Under the pieces are notes generated by a model that saw nothing but the letters and a program-made list of their open reading frames with translations, was not told the origin of the DNA and ran no database searches. Shown here piece by piece: positions 12,701 through 25,536 of a stretch of 64,000 bases of DNA (positions are counted from its first letter, which is position 1; each line of letters begins with the position of its first letter). The translations under genes were made by a program, and so were the position numbers. This DNA comes from Onthophagus taurus (taxonomy: Eukaryota > Arthropoda > Insecta > Coleoptera > Scarabaeidae): assembly GCF_036711975.1 (NCBI RefSeq), contig NC_091973.1, positions 1,736,001 to 1,800,000 on the forward strand, read 5' to 3'.

Positions 12701-15700
12701 AATTACCATCAATTACTGCGCAAGTATTTATAATAACCGGGTTTGTAACTTGCTCCAAATTAGCTGCGATCGTTTCTAACACCGTTTTCGACTCCGTCAA
12801 CGACGAAAATAACCCTCTACTAATATACAATAACAAAACAGTTTCATTGGAAGATATGTTACTCATATTAATCGTTTGTAGCGCTTGTTGAAATCCCAAC
12901 GAATGATTTGTGGCACCTTATACACAAAAAAAAATATATTAAAAATAAAAATAAGTTAGATTTTTCTTTATTTACCAGTTCCTTTAGGTAAAGAATCAAT
13001 AAAACTATTCAATAAATTTTTATTGTGCATCGTTGCTTTTGACATGACATAGGGATCACCGAAAGGAGGGGTCTCATTTGGCATAAGACAATGATCGGTT
13101 ATTAAAGGAGACGTCCAAACATCCGACAACGCCAAAAGACCAACTTTGTCATTTTCCCTGAGATATGCAATCATTTGCTTCGCTAAAGCTTTAACAATTT
13201 TGAATTGCTGCTTTGTCAACGATCCACCGTGGTCGATCAAAATCATGATGTTCCTCTCTTTGGTTATAACACGCGACATATAATTTTTCCAGAATAACGG
13301 TTTATCCTGTTTTTTACATTTCGAAATAAAAGCATCCGTGTCCGTTTGTACGTTATAATTTGACAGAAAATATTGCAGTTTTATTGCGCGTTTAATCACT
13401 TCATGTCGCTTGACATTTTGTAACTTTGACACTAAAAAATATAAATGAAAATAAATATAAATAAATAAAAGAAAAATGATTAATTACGTTCTAAAATCTT
13501 CAAAATTGGTTCTTCGTTTAAAATGGAATTTGACACCTCGTCGAAATCCACGTTATCATGACAAGGTAATACGAAAGAATGAATTTTTGTATTTTTAGAG
13601 GTGTAATAATGACTCTCGATTATCTCGCGCGTTTTATTTAGTATTGTGAGCGATTCCTTTAGCCTCCCTTCCAATTTATCTGCTATTTTTATTAATGTTT
13701 TATCTACATCTTGAGCAATTGTGGTGTGTTTAAATTTTTTGAAAACATTCTACAATTAAATACGTTATATACAGTGTGTTTAATTTTAATTGTCATAATA
13801 AATATCTCGACTACTGTTGGAGATATGACAAAAACAAACATATCACAAATAATTAAAGAAAGAAATAATATGAAATATTAAGATATCAAATTTCTGAATT
13901 CAAAATAATCTCTGAAGATAACCGACCGCCCCAAATATTGTTGGTGATATAAGAAATAAACTCGGGCGACTTCGAAGACGTCGGCCGCCCCAGTATCAAG
14001 GAGAATACTTGATACTTATTGTATTGTTCGTATCATGATGCTTATTGTTCATGATTTGCTCTCAGATGCGTCATGAATAATACTTAGTGCGGCCGACGTC
14101 TTCGAAGTCGGCCGAGATTATTTATTTTAACCTATTTGCAATTTATGGAAAAAGTAACCTCGGCCGACTTCGAAGACGTCGGCCGCACTAAGTGTTGTTT
14201 TTGATACTTAGGTTGGGTTGCAGGCGAAGATCATGCTCCATCACGAACAATACTTATGGCGGCCGACGTCTTCGAAGTCGGCCGAGATTATTACCTATAT
14301 CAACAGAAATAATCTCGGCCGCCCTAAGTATTGTTTGCGATACTTGGGTTGGGTTCTGTTTGGCTGAGATTATTTCTCAACCCAACCCAACCTACGTTTT
14401 GTACTTGATACTTAGGTTGGGTTGCAGACGAAGATCATGCTCCATCACGAACAATACTTATGGCGGCCGACGTCTTCGAAGTCGGCCGAGATTATTACCT
14501 ATATCAACAGAAATAATCTCGGCCGACTTCGAAGACGTCGGCCGCCCTAAGTATTGTTTGCGATACTTGGGTTGGGTTCTGTTTGGCTGAGATTATTTCT
14601 CAACCCAACCCAACCTACGTTTTGTACTTGATATTTAGGTTAGGTTGCAGGCGAAGATCACGCTCCATCACGAATAATACTTATGGCGGCCGACGTCTTC
14701 GAAGTCGGCCGAGATTATTACCTATATCAACAGAAATAATCTCGGCCGACTTCGAAGACGTCGGCCGCCCTAAGTATTGTTTGCGATACTTGGGTTGGGT
14801 TCAGTATCATGGAGAATACTTGATACTTATTGTATTGTTCGTATCATGATGCTTATTGTTCATGATTTGCTCTCAGATGCGTCATGAATAATACTTAGTG
14901 CGGCCGACGTCTTCGAAGTTGGCCGAGATTATTTATTTTAACCTATTTGCAATTTATGGAAAAAGTAACCTCGGCCGACTTCGAAGACGTCGGCCGCACT
15001 AAGTGTTGTTTTTGATACTTAGGTTGGGTTGCAGGCGAAGATCATGCTCCATCACGAACAATACTTATGGCGGCCGACGTCTTCGAAGTCGGCCGAGATT
15101 ATTACCTATATCAACAGAAATAATCTCGGCCGACTTCGAAGACGTCGGCCGCCCTAAGTATTGTTTGCGATACTTGGGTTGGGTTCTGTTTGGCTGAGAT
15201 TATTTCTCAACCCAACCCAACCTACGTTTTGTACTTGATACTTAGGTTGGGTTGCAGGCGAAGATCATGCTCCATCACGAACAATACTTATGGCGGCCGA
15301 CGTCTTCGAAGTCGGCCGAGATTATTACCTATATCAACAGAAATAATCTCGGCCGACTTCGAAGACGTCGGCCGCCCTAAGTATTGTTTGCGATACTTGG
15401 GTTGGGTTCTGTTTGGCTGAGATTATTTCTCAACCCAACCCAACCTACGTTTTGTACTTGATACTTAGGTTGGGTTGCAGGCGAAGATCATGCTCCATCA
15501 CGAACAATACTTATGGCGGCCGACGTCTTCGAAGTCGGCCGAGATTATTACCTATATCAACAGAAATAATCTCGGCCGACTTCGAAGACGTCGGCCGCCA
15601 TAAGTATTGTTTGCGATACTTGGGTTGGGTTCTGTTTGGCTGAGATTATTTCTCAACCCAACCTACGTTTTGTACTTGATACTTAGGTTAGGTTGCAGGC

Positions 15701-18700
15701 GAAGATCATGCTCCATCACGAACAATACTTATGGCGGGCGACGTCTTCGAAGTCGGCCGAGATTATTACCTATATCAACAGAAATAATCTCGGCCGACTT
15801 CGAAGACGTCGGCCGCCCTAAGTATTGTTTGCGATACTTGGGTTGGGTTCTGTTTGGCTGAGATTATTTCTCAACCCAACCCAACCTACGTTTTGTACTT
15901 GATACTTAGGTTGGGTTGCAGGCGAAGATCATGCTCCATCACGAACAATACTTATGGCGGCCGACGTCTTCGAAGTCGGCCGAGATTATTACCTATATCA
16001 ACAGAAATAATCTCGGCCGACTTCGAAGACGTCGGCCGCCCTAAGTATTGTTTGCGATACTTGGGTTGGGTTCTGTTTGGCTGAGATTATTTCTCAACCC
16101 AACCCAACCTACGTTTTGTACTTGATATTTAGGTTAGGTTGCAGGCGAAGATCACGCTCCATCACGAATAATACTTATGGCGGCCGACGTCTTCGAAGTC
16201 GGCCGAGATTATTACCTATATCAACAGAAATAATCTCGGCCGACTTCGAAGACGTCGGCCGCCCTAAGTATTGTTTGCGATACTTGGGTTGGGTTCAGTA
16301 TCATGGAGAATACTTGATACTTATTGTATTGTTCGTATCATGATGCTTATTGTTCATGATTTGCTCTCAGATGCGTCATGAATAATACTTAGTGCGGCCG
16401 ACGTCTTCGAAGTTGGCCGAGATTATTTATTTTAACCTATTTGCAATTTATGGAAAAAGTAACCTCGGCCGACTTCGAAGACGTCGGCCGCACTAAGTGT
16501 TGTTTTTGATACTTAGGTTGGGTTGCAGGCGAAGATCATGCTCCATCACGAACAATACTTATGGCGGCCGACGTCTTCGAAGTCGGCCGAGATTATTACC
16601 TATATCAACAGAAATAATCTCGGCCGACTTCGAAGACGTCGGCCGCCCTAAGTATTGTTTGCGATACTTGGGTTGGGTTCTGTTTGGCTGAGATTATTTC
16701 TCAACCCAACCCAACCTACGTTTTGTACTTGATACTTAGGTTGGGTTGCAGGCGAAGATCATGCTCCATCACGAACAATACTTATGGCGGCCGACGTCTT
16801 CGAAGTCGGCCGAGATTATTACCTATATCAACAGAAATAATCTCGGCCGACTTCGAAGACGTCGGCCGCCCTAAGTATTGTTTGCGATACTTGGGTTGGG
16901 TTCTGTTTGGCTGAGATTATTTCTCAACCCAACCCAACCTACGTTTTGTACTTGATACTTAGGTTGGGTTGCAGGCGAAGATCATGCTCCATCACGAACA
17001 ATACTTATGGCGGCCGACGTCTTCGAAGTCGGCCGAGATTATTACCTATATCAACAGAAATAATCTCGGCCGACTTCGAAGACGTCGGCCGCCATAAGTA
17101 TTGTTTGCGATACTTGGGTTGGGTTCTGTTTGGCTGAGATTATTTCTCAACCCAACCTACGTTTTGTACTTGATACTTAGGTTAGGTTGCAGGCGAAGAT
17201 CATGCTCCATCACGAACAATACTTATGGCGGGCGACGTCTTCGAAGTCGGCCGAGATTATTACCTATATCAACAGAAATAATCTCGGCCGACTTCGAAGA
17301 CGTCGGCCGCCCTAAGTATTGTTTGCGATACTTGGGTTGGGTTCTGTTTGGCTGAGATTATTTCTCAACCCAACCCAACCTACGTTTTGTACTTGATACT
17401 TAGGTTGGGTTGCAGGCGAAGATCATGCTCCATCACGAACAATACTTATGGCGGCCGACGTCTTCGAAGTCGGCCGAGATTATTACCTATATCAACAGAA
17501 ATAATCTCGGCCGACTTCGAAGACGTCGGCCGCCATAAGTATTGTTTGCGATACTTGGGTTGGGTTCTGTTTGGCTGAGATTATTTCTCAACCCAACTTA
17601 CGTTTTGTACTTGATACTTAGGTTAGGTTGCAGGCGAAGATCATGCTCCATCACGAACAATACTTATGGCGGGCGACGTCTTCGAAGTCGGCCGAGATTA
17701 TTACCTATATCAACAGAAATAATCTCGGCCGACTTCGAAGACGTCGGCCGCCCTAAGTATTGTTTGCGATACTTGGGTTGGGTTCTGTTTGGCTGAGATT
17801 ATTTCTCAACCCAACCCAACCTACGTTTTGTACTTGATACTTAGGTTGGGTTGCAGGCGAAGATCATGCTCCATCACGACCAATACTTATGGCGGTCGAC
17901 GTCTTCGAAGTGAAGATACCTCCTGGTGCTTACATAATAAATTTGTCAAGGAGAACAATTAAAATACTTGGTTACAATTGACGACAAGTATGGTATTGGA
18001 CCGAATACAAGAACTCTGCTTGAAATTTATGGAAGAAATAATCTCTACTGACTAAGTATTGTTCATGATGCTTGGGGTTATTTCTTGTATCATGAACAAT
18101 ATTCAGGAATTGGAGTATGTTATAAAAAAACTTTTAGAACAAAAGTTATTGGAAATTTTATTCTTCCACCATTTAAATTTATTTCTCCCTTTTTTTCATT
18201 CCTTTAACTCTTCTACATGGACAATCCTGGAATTGTGAAAAAATCATAATAATTTGAGTACAGTGTAAAGTGAATTTTAACAATATTTTTATATTTTCAA
18301 AATAAACTCAGCAAAAAAGTGAGGCATTTTTAGTTCAGTAAAGTAACCTTTTTGTTCATGATACAGCAAAATTTCATTAAGAAAAGTTGTTTGGAATGAG
18401 AAATTATGGCACTATGCAAAATTTCAGAAAGATCTACCATCATTTTTAGATTAGATCAGAGAGAAGGAAAAAAACAATATCAAATATCTGAATTCAAAAT
18501 AATCTCTGAAAATGGCAAAAAGGCAAAACTAGTCTTTAAATTAAAGACCAGTTCGAAATACAATTGTATTATCCCTCAGATCTAATTCAAATTTGAATTC
18601 CTCTTACATTATGTTAATCTTAGAACAGAAAATTTTCGAATATGTAATAACATTGTCATATTTCCAACAATAATAAAGATATCTCCTGTGACAGCTAAAA

Positions 18701-18945
18701 TCAAAAACTGTATAGTTTAAAGAAAATTTGATGTGACATACATTTATGAAATCAACTCCTAAATCTTCATTAGTAATGGTGGCAATTTCTTCTTGAATTT
18801 TTTCTGCAACCAGTTCAAAGGAGCCGACGATTTTTTCGCCTGAGACATCGCCTTTCTTGGTAATATTCTTACCGGAGGAACAACAGATCAAGAACACAAA
18901 AGCGATCAGCACCAAAAACCATTTCAGATTACCATAACAGCACAT
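6762..18945 (-). CDS. CACHD1: VWFA and cache domain-containing protein (CACHD1), alpha-2-delta-like
   Basis: Type I membrane glycoprotein related to alpha-2-delta subunits, known to modulate voltage-gated calcium channels and, in vertebrates, Wnt signalling. Exons in transcript order: 18945-18742, 13749-13488, 13431-12976, 12916-12707, 12652-11903, 8599-6762. They total 3720 nt, 1239 aa, against about 1270 in vertebrates, and every junction keeps phase. Exon 1 encodes a signal peptide (MCCYGNLKWFLVLIAFVFLI). Exons 3-4 encode the VWA domain with metal-site variant DHGGS in place of DxSxS. Exons 5-6 encode two cache domains (TYAFLIDKDGNTIMHPSYP; CFMMDDRGYLIYHPN). They are followed by LDLDGSTRLCRHLNQIATL, a Cys-rich block (CLNCNRMEQKECECPCECPL) and one transmembrane helix near residue 1090. 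The cytoplasmic tail keeps the vertebrate-like SDHGYSTMTPHDESEH. Introns 1 (about 5.0 kb) and 5 (3.3 kb) are expanded by tandem repeats; the other three are 50-60 bp. Confidence 0.95.
8790..11800. repeat. Three tandem copies of a 933-bp unit inside CACHD1 intron 5
   Basis: Landmark GGAACATCTCTAGATAATTCGA occurs near 8791 (variant GGGACATCTC), 9739, 10672 and 11605. Units 2 and 3 are exactly 933 bp apart and nearly identical; unit 1 is slightly longer and more diverged, and a fourth is truncated near 11800. Each unit carries seven near-palindromes of the CGGCCGAC...GTCGGCCG type, two modules with TTTTAGAACA(A/C)AAGTTGTAGC, and one inverted copy of the 223-bp monomer of intron 1. All lie in the intron, so splicing removes them. 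Confidence 0.93.
13915..17935. repeat. Higher-order tandem array (223-bp monomer, 1494-bp period) in CACHD1 intron 1
   Basis: Monomer start (TGGCTGAGATTATTTCTC) occurs at 14583, 15190, 15413, 15636, 15854, 16077, 16684, 16907, 17130, 17348, 17571 and 17789. Spacings are 607, 223, 223, 218, 223, then the same series again, then 218, so the higher-order period is 1494 bp. Two complete higher-order units lie between about 14583 and 17571, with partial ones on each side. The 607-bp segment is a monomer plus a variant block (GTATCATGGAGAATACTTGA...). Each monomer has two near-palindromes in opposite orientation. The open frames that run through it are by-products of the repeat, not genes. Confidence 0.94.
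17917..18215 (+). repeat. Dispersed repeat module, copy 1
   Basis: Starts CCTCCTGGTGCTTACATAAT directly at the end of the intron 1 array, where a palindrome is cut short, and runs to TCTTCTACATGGACAATCC. It shares about 260 bp with 19707-19966, with many substitutions. Its second half matches the TTTTAGAACAAAAGTT module of the palindrome-ended family, so it is either an older relative or a chimera of that family with unrelated DNA. It lies in CACHD1 intron 1. Confidence 0.8.
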
Positions 18946-21200
18946 TTTCTAGGTTATGTTTCACATCCAACCAGCGAATTCGTGAATCCCGAAAAGCAAA
19001 ATTCGTTCCAGCGGATAGAACACATCACAGACTTTGACACTGTACCAATTTTTTTTAATAAAAGCTCTTTAGAACGATTTTCGTTTCGCTTTAGCAATGG
19101 CGTATTAAAATGTAAATAAATATAAACTATTTCTGCTTCTATTCCCACACTTCGCCCGAGAAGCGTACTTCGTAGCTACGCGATTAGATGGCGCAAAAAA
19201 CGGTTGGTAAAGTTTCCTTCTAAATCATATCACAACAATAATATAAAGTAATTCTTAGTTTTTGTAGATGTAAAGTTAACTTGCAAGCTAAATAATGACG
19301 TTTAATAATTAATTGTATTTAGGTAATATCGTTAGAGAAATCCGTAGAATCTGTATACAAGGGTAATAGGTATTATTAGTTGTGGTATTGTGCAAAAGAT
19401 GGCGCTTAATATAAAATTTATTAATTGACAATGTAATATCATTGAGGGGGAACATAAATAAATATAAATATCCAACAAGCTGGACATAAACCAGCCAGCG
19501 AGGCACTGGGATATTAAAAACTCAATCCAAGACTTGTACGATATGATATTTTAAAAATTTCATTCCGATTAATAACACATATTTGTGATTTGTATTGAGT
19601 TTCGCTAACAATCATGCATTTATATCATAGACCACGAAGGTTATGTTGAAAAGACACCCAGAGGACACCAAATGAAGACTGAAAATCAACATTATGAAGA
19701 CTAATTACCTCCTGGAGATTATTTAATAAATTTGTCAAGGAAAACAATTAAAATACTTGAATACAATTGTCGACAAAAATGGTATTGGAACCGAATACGA
19801 GCACTCTGTTCGAAATTTATGGAGTATTATTTCTTGTATCATAAACAATACTCAGAAATCGGAGCATGTTATAAAAAAACTTGTAGAAAAAAAGTTATTG
19901 GAAATTTTATTCTTCCACCATTTAAATTTATTCCTCCCTTTTTTATTCCTTTAACTCTTCTACATGGATGTCTACATACAGGATGTTATTCACAGTTAGA
20001 TTGGTGTAGGTCTTCTTGATGGCGATCTAGAATTGAAGCAAAAACATATTTTTTCTAAAATTGAAAAATTGCAAATTGGAAAAAGGTGATTTGTGAAAAC
20101 AATCCCGAATAGAATATACAGCAAAGCTATATATATGTAATATAATCTATTAAAAAGATATGATATCATCAAAGTATAGTTTTTCATTTATTCTATATAT
20201 TTCCGTTGAAGTTGGATTTTGAGCAGATGTGGACTTGTACGGTCGGAAGAATTGCAATTTCGCAATAACCCATTAGGGTCCTCATTGTAGTCTTACCCAA
20301 GTTTTTTTTGATCCGCGGCGAATGTAACGAAACGAACACCTGGAACTCACCCCTTACTTGTTTTAACCGAGCATCGAAAGCGTTAAAAAAACCGGATCGA
20401 ATGGATAGGGATAGGCGATGAATGAATGGGGTAGCATAATGGAATCTGAGACATACCGGCCTCTCTCACCCTTACTGTACCCTTTTCATTCACGTGCATC
20501 CGTGAGGATGCTGCTCCCGCCGTCTGCCCGCCCTGCTAGGTGGGTTTTGTTGAGTAGAATTGAGTAACGGTTCTATATACATATAGGGCGATTTCAAAAT
20601 TTTATTTTTATAGATTTAATGATAATTTATGATCATTCATTCAAAAAAATGTCGGTGACAAATTATTTTATATTTCAACAAAAAAAAACCAAAGTCACTT
20701 TGACTATGTAAAAACTTGCATTAGAAATTCTATTTCAGTCCCTAATTGTTGACGAAACGTGGGCGATGTTAGGGTCTTGTTTAGGATGACTGATCGACGT
20801 AGTGCATTTTCGGGTTGAATGTCATCCAAATCAGAATCCTAATCAACACATTTAACTAATATAATGAATGGCTATCAGTTTAAATAAGTAGTTGATTTTG
20901 ATGCATATTTTGATTAAAAATTTATTCCGCTTGTAGCGGAGTAAAAAAATCCTACAAATGGTATTGTCCAACTTAAAATTTTTAACTGGATAATAGCAAA
21001 ATCATGTACACGTCATAGGGGATGACACGTTGAAGCTCGCTATGGAAATTCGCTTTTAGTGACCGAGTAGAAGCGAATGCTAATTGATCGTCACGATTGT
21101 TTACGCTTTATCGTGTCAATTAGTTCTTTAAAAAAAGCGCATGATTAAACAGAAAATATCAAACTAGGTTAAAGTTAAAAAAAAACGTACCCTAACGTTT
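18946..21200. other. Intergenic, upstream of CACHD1; no gene seen
   Basis: Contains the CACHD1 promoter side (18946-19300), the second copy of the dispersed module at 19707-19966, and a GC-richer stretch at 20320-20560 (GTGAGGATGCTGCTCCCGCC, CTGCCCGCCCTGCTAGGTGG) that I cannot assign. Short ORFs here (19309-19506, 19732-20019, 19996-20187) lack any recognisable product. I saw no clear TATA box or initiator. Confidence 0.5.
19707..19966 (+). repeat. Dispersed repeat module, copy 2
   Basis: Begins CCTCCTGGAGATTATTTAAT and ends TCTTCTACATGGATG. It is collinear with 17917-18215, but the middle palindrome linker is shorter. The pair shows the module occurs outside the tandem arrays. Confidence 0.8.
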
Positions 21201-21239
21201 GCGATCGGATGTGACCTACTTTTAAGATTTCATAGAAAG

Positions 21240-22650
21240 CATAAAAAGAAACGAGAGGTTGAGTTTGGGTAACGGAATAAGGGGTGGAGGGTTGTACCAC
21301 CCTTCCTGACGTTTTTTAAGGGTCGCGTTTTTCGAAAACCAACCGTTCCAACACTTTCTACCCAGATGTCTATTAAATATCATCTTTAGTTCAATTAATT
21401 TAAAATTAGTTATTATATATATTTACATTAAATTCGCAAAACTAGTTGATTAAATAAGTAATCAATATTTTAATAGAATAATTATTTTATGAGATTCCAG
21501 GAAGTTTGGCAACTATTCTAAATAATTCTAATACACCTTTTAGTATATTCTATACCTATCAGCACCTCCAGATTTGCCGCAGACGTGGATTACTTAATTT
21601 TAGACATTTTAATTTGTGATCTTGGGAATTATTTTTTCAAAAATCAGAAATCGTAGTAACCTAATACCACTCAAAACGATTCTAATAGCCTTTTGGTACA
21701 CTTCTTACTCATCGAAATCATCAGATTTGATATAGGATCAAAGGGGTAAATTTTTGAATTTACTTGATTTTTAATAATAAATTTAAGAATTATTTTCTCA
21801 AGAACTAGAAATTGCAGCAACTTGCGAGTACTCGTAATAATGCGTTTGGGTCCTCTACTTTACATAATGCTTATCAACACCCCCAGACTTGCCGTAGAAG
21901 AAGAGGAGCGAATTTTAGAATTTATAGAAAATTTATTTTCTCAAGACCCAGAAATCATAGCAACCTAATGCCACTCGAAACGATTCTAATAGCCTTTTAG
22001 TACACTTCTTACCCACCGAAATCATCAGATTTGAGATAGGAGCAAAGAGGCGAATTTTTGAATTTACTTGATTTTTAATAATAAATTTAGATTTTTTTTT
22101 TCAAGACCAAGAAATTGCAGCAACCTAAGACAACTCCAGATAATACGAGTAGATCCTCTAGTACACTTTCTCAGATCAATTAACACCCTCAGATTTCCCG
22201 CAGAACTTCTTAATTTATATAAATTTCTTTTAATGTAATTTTTTATTTGCTCTACTTTGCTGTTTTATATTACATAAATTCAATGAAACTAAGTTCTATA
22301 TAGACAAATATATACATACCAAAAGTGTTCGTTGAGATCATGGAGATAAATCTGAATCGTTTCGGATAGTTTTAGAAATTAACCGTTCGTTGAAGTTTCC
22401 AGAGGCACATTAGGTCTTATTCAGTTCTCGTTCGTTATTTAGACATCTCACGTTGATTGATTTAAAAGTTCAATAAAAATCACCAAATAAATAGGTGAAA
22501 TAAAGAATTTGAAGATGTTATAAAGAGAAATGAGAGATTTGTTCGGTTAACAGTGCATGGGGTGGAGCAACCCTCCACCCTTCCCGGCGTTTTTTAAGGG
22601 TAGGATTTTTCGAAAACACTTTTCATCCAGATGTCCACCCAGCAACTTCT
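21240..22650. repeat. Degenerate repeats: duplicated 140-bp block and about 300-bp tandem pair
   Basis: Two related blocks lie at 21240-21380 and 22500-22645, both with GGGGTGGAG, CACCCTTCC and GCGTTTTTTAAGGGT...TTTCGAAAAC, then CAGATGTC. Between them, 21650-21960 and 21960-22210 repeat the order CGATTCTAATAGCCTTTTxGTACACTTCTTAC, ATCATCAGATTTGA, GAATTTACTTGATTTTTAAT, with 10-20 percent differences by eye. No coding potential. These are probably remnants of an older repeat. Confidence 0.65.
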
Positions 22651-25536
22651 TATCTTCTCATGTTGTAAGATTCAAGCGGGTTAAATCACGAAATATTAGA
22701 AAGTGCAGTACCTAAAAAGTGAATATACTACTTTTCTTAGTTCTAAGAAGATTTTACCACCACCAAGATGGTTCTATAAAAAAAGCAACGGTTTTGGGAG
22801 AAGGGTGATTTTTCAAATGGGGAAGGGTGATTCCGTTTAATCCAGCTTTTATGTTCAGTATCCCGGGAAACTTCTCCATGGTAGGACTCGATGAGATGGT
22901 AAAATTTAAGGTGTTAAAAGTTCTTAAGTTATGTTGGTTCAAAATCTTCAATCTCTTAATTATAGTTCACTTAATAAGTGCGTGTGTGAGTGTCCACCAT
23001 TTTTAATCAAGGCCCGCTGTAGAGGCGGGGTTTACGACCGTGTGAATTGGGGTAGTAACCATTCACAAGGGATTCGACCACCTTTTAGTACTCGTGGACA
23101 CACCAATTGATGGACAAGCCAACCATTATCCAGAAACTTTTAAAACTTTTTTTTTGTGTTATTTCTGAAATCAAAATTTTATAAAATTAAAGGTATGTTT
23201 TTAAAAATTTATTTTAAATATTTTTTGTAATAATTTTTTAAAATTTGATGTATTAATAATATATATAATATAAATATATTTTAAATATTAATATTAAATC
23301 GTTGAATAACTTTAGTTTTTGCTTAAGTAAAAATTTAATAATTAATTTGGATTAATTTGCGAACGCTTTAATGGCTGATAAAACTAAAATGGACGCCATG
23401 AAGTTTTAGTTAAAAAAGCTGTAATAAAACTTTACTAATTCCTAAAAAGTTTTTTGTATCAAGTCGCAATTTGTGTTTCCCATTTTGTAATGAATATACA
23501 AAATTGAAGCTCCATTAAGCTAATTGCTACTTAAATGTTAACCACGCTTAAGTAGTCGCGGTACATCAACAGATTTACCCTCCAAAATAAAGATAATTAT
23601 TAAATTTTTACTTAAAATTGAAATGAGATTTGCAATAAACAATCAATATGTAAAAGTTTGAAATTTCAAAATTTAAATTGTTCCAACTTTATGAACAAAG
23701 CATCTAAATTGAGTATACATTTACCAGGTAGAATTTATGGGAGCAAATGGCGAAACCCTGTCACTGTCGCCCGCAATTATCGAACCATGAACTATGCTAA
23801 GTGTGATTGACGTGCGCATTAGAACCCGATCCATTTTTAACTAGACGTCGTCGGTGAATTTTGCATGTCCGATCCAGCACCAGTCAAGGGTCAGTATAAC
23901 TTATTCAGTGACAAGTCCGCGCCTGTCGGTCCTAGTGACGCTCATCGGGTCCTTCTCCCCCATTGGTCCAAACCGTATCATACAAGCCACAACTTGCCAT
24001 GCGCCGAATTTCTTGTATCCAACGAAGTGTAAACCTCGGACTGATGGTCTCCGATGGTATTCAGTATCCGGTTTGAACTTGGTACAAGTGGATGGGACTC
24101 AAGAATTAACTTGACTTCATCCTTAGAGTTAATCCTGATGGTGAGTGATGTTTAAACTGGGTTTGGCAAAGCTTTGATATGGTATCATACATTCTTGGCA
24201 AAGCTAGTTTTGGTCCAAATTCTTTCTTTACCTAGAATTGAAATCTCTTAACCCAAGAACTGAAAACTTTCTACATTCTCCAAGTGTTTAATTTGTGGTT
24301 TTGATTGTTGCTCAGAAAGCCTTGAATATGATTGGCTTTCGGGCAATAATCATTACCAGAATGGCACCGTTTCAACAGTACTACAAATCTAATCCATCTA
24401 TATATATAAATATATTACTCAATATAAGTCACTGAAATTCTCGACTTTATTGAAGATGATGGGGCAAAATAGGCATTATATTTGTTTTTAATAAAACGAC
24501 TCATATAAATATCGGCGAAAACATCGAAGCATATATATATATAAATGTAAGTTTGCGAACTATGTGTATTTATAAACAATTTTTTTTGCAATTCAAGTAT
24601 TTTGGGATATTTTTTCAAAATTTTCTTCTTATCAAGATCTTTCAGTCTGGATCAATCAGCTCAAAACTGGTCAATACAATCAGTACCTCTGTTACTTGAT
24701 ATAGAGCTTCCTCCGCAAGCGATTTCGGCTTAATTGAATTCGTACTATCTAGCTATAAATAGTATTGATTCTCTATTGAATCTCTAGGGTCTAGGCGATG
24801 TAGTATGTTCGGCCATCAGCAACCTTGCTAATTAGGCAATGTCATTAATTGTAGCGCTTCGCTATTATATACATTATAGTATTATTACCTAACTATTTAG
24901 TTCAGAAGATAAACCTTTAGAACACAGTCAAAGAGTGATCCACAACAAAATGCTTCGTCCCATCCACAATTCGCCTTCAATGAAACTGCTGGTCTAAAAA
25001 ATATTGATGTTGGTGATTATAGTTGCTTAAATTACATACAATACAACAATATACATTCCGAATAGAAGGATGTTTTGGATGGGTGGGCATAAAAATGTTG
25101 TAGCGAATCGCGGGTTCGGTTAAATAAAAAAAAAATGAATCAAATTTTTGCTCTATTATTTTGAAAAAGATTCTCTGTATGATTTCTCCCCTACTTTAGT
25201 TTAGTGCGGAACGTTTTCGACTGTCCGAGTTATTCGGCCAATAGAAACGATTGTTTAGGTTAAGAGCGCTCGGAACGAAAGGGTTTAAAATCTAACAATC
25301 ACACGTGAAGATGAAAAGAAGAGTTCCTTATGCAGTTTTGATGAGAAGAACTCGAGAGTCAGTCCTGGATCAATTAGGAGAGTTCTAGTTGATGAGACTT
25401 CAAGAAGAGGATTGAGTCGATCATCAGTTGGAGTTCGTTTTCCGAGTTCGAGTTCCAGTGAAACCAGAAAGGGAGAAATCGTACTAATTGATAAAGATTA
25501 AAAATTAAATTGTATTTGGAAATCTTTGGCCAAGTT
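22651..25536. other. Intergenic stretch; no gene recognised
   Basis: Mostly AT-rich. A GC-richer block at 23730-24130 has an 86-codon plus-strand frame and scattered minus-strand frames, but nothing resembling a known domain. A block at 23000-23110 has short inverted pieces. 24390-24560 contains TA microsatellites. 24700-24870 carries a diverged CCGCAAGCGATTTCGGCTTAATT repeat that also occurs at 37.9-38.4 kb. Confidence 0.45.

Noticed and set aside
14192-17796. Series of open frames of 64-132 codons in tandem, each with the same RRLRSRPR-type product
   Set aside because: They are readings through the 223-bp monomer. They recur with the repeat period, occur on both strands and lie in an intron; nothing suggests translation.
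14400-17840. TTAGGTTAGG-like strings resembling insect telomere repeats
   Set aside because: Only one or two units occur at each place, inside the 223-bp monomer (CTTAGGTTGGGTTGCAGG); this is not a telomeric run.
13960-17900. Regularly spaced palindromic repeats resembling a CRISPR array
   Set aside because: The sequences between palindromes are themselves repeated, not unique, the palindromes alternate in orientation, and the host is an animal.
23854-24114. 86-codon frame in a GC-richer block, considered as an rRNA, tRNA or gene fragment
   Set aside because: No match to remembered rRNA or tRNA sequence and no tRNA-like fold; too little to support a call.
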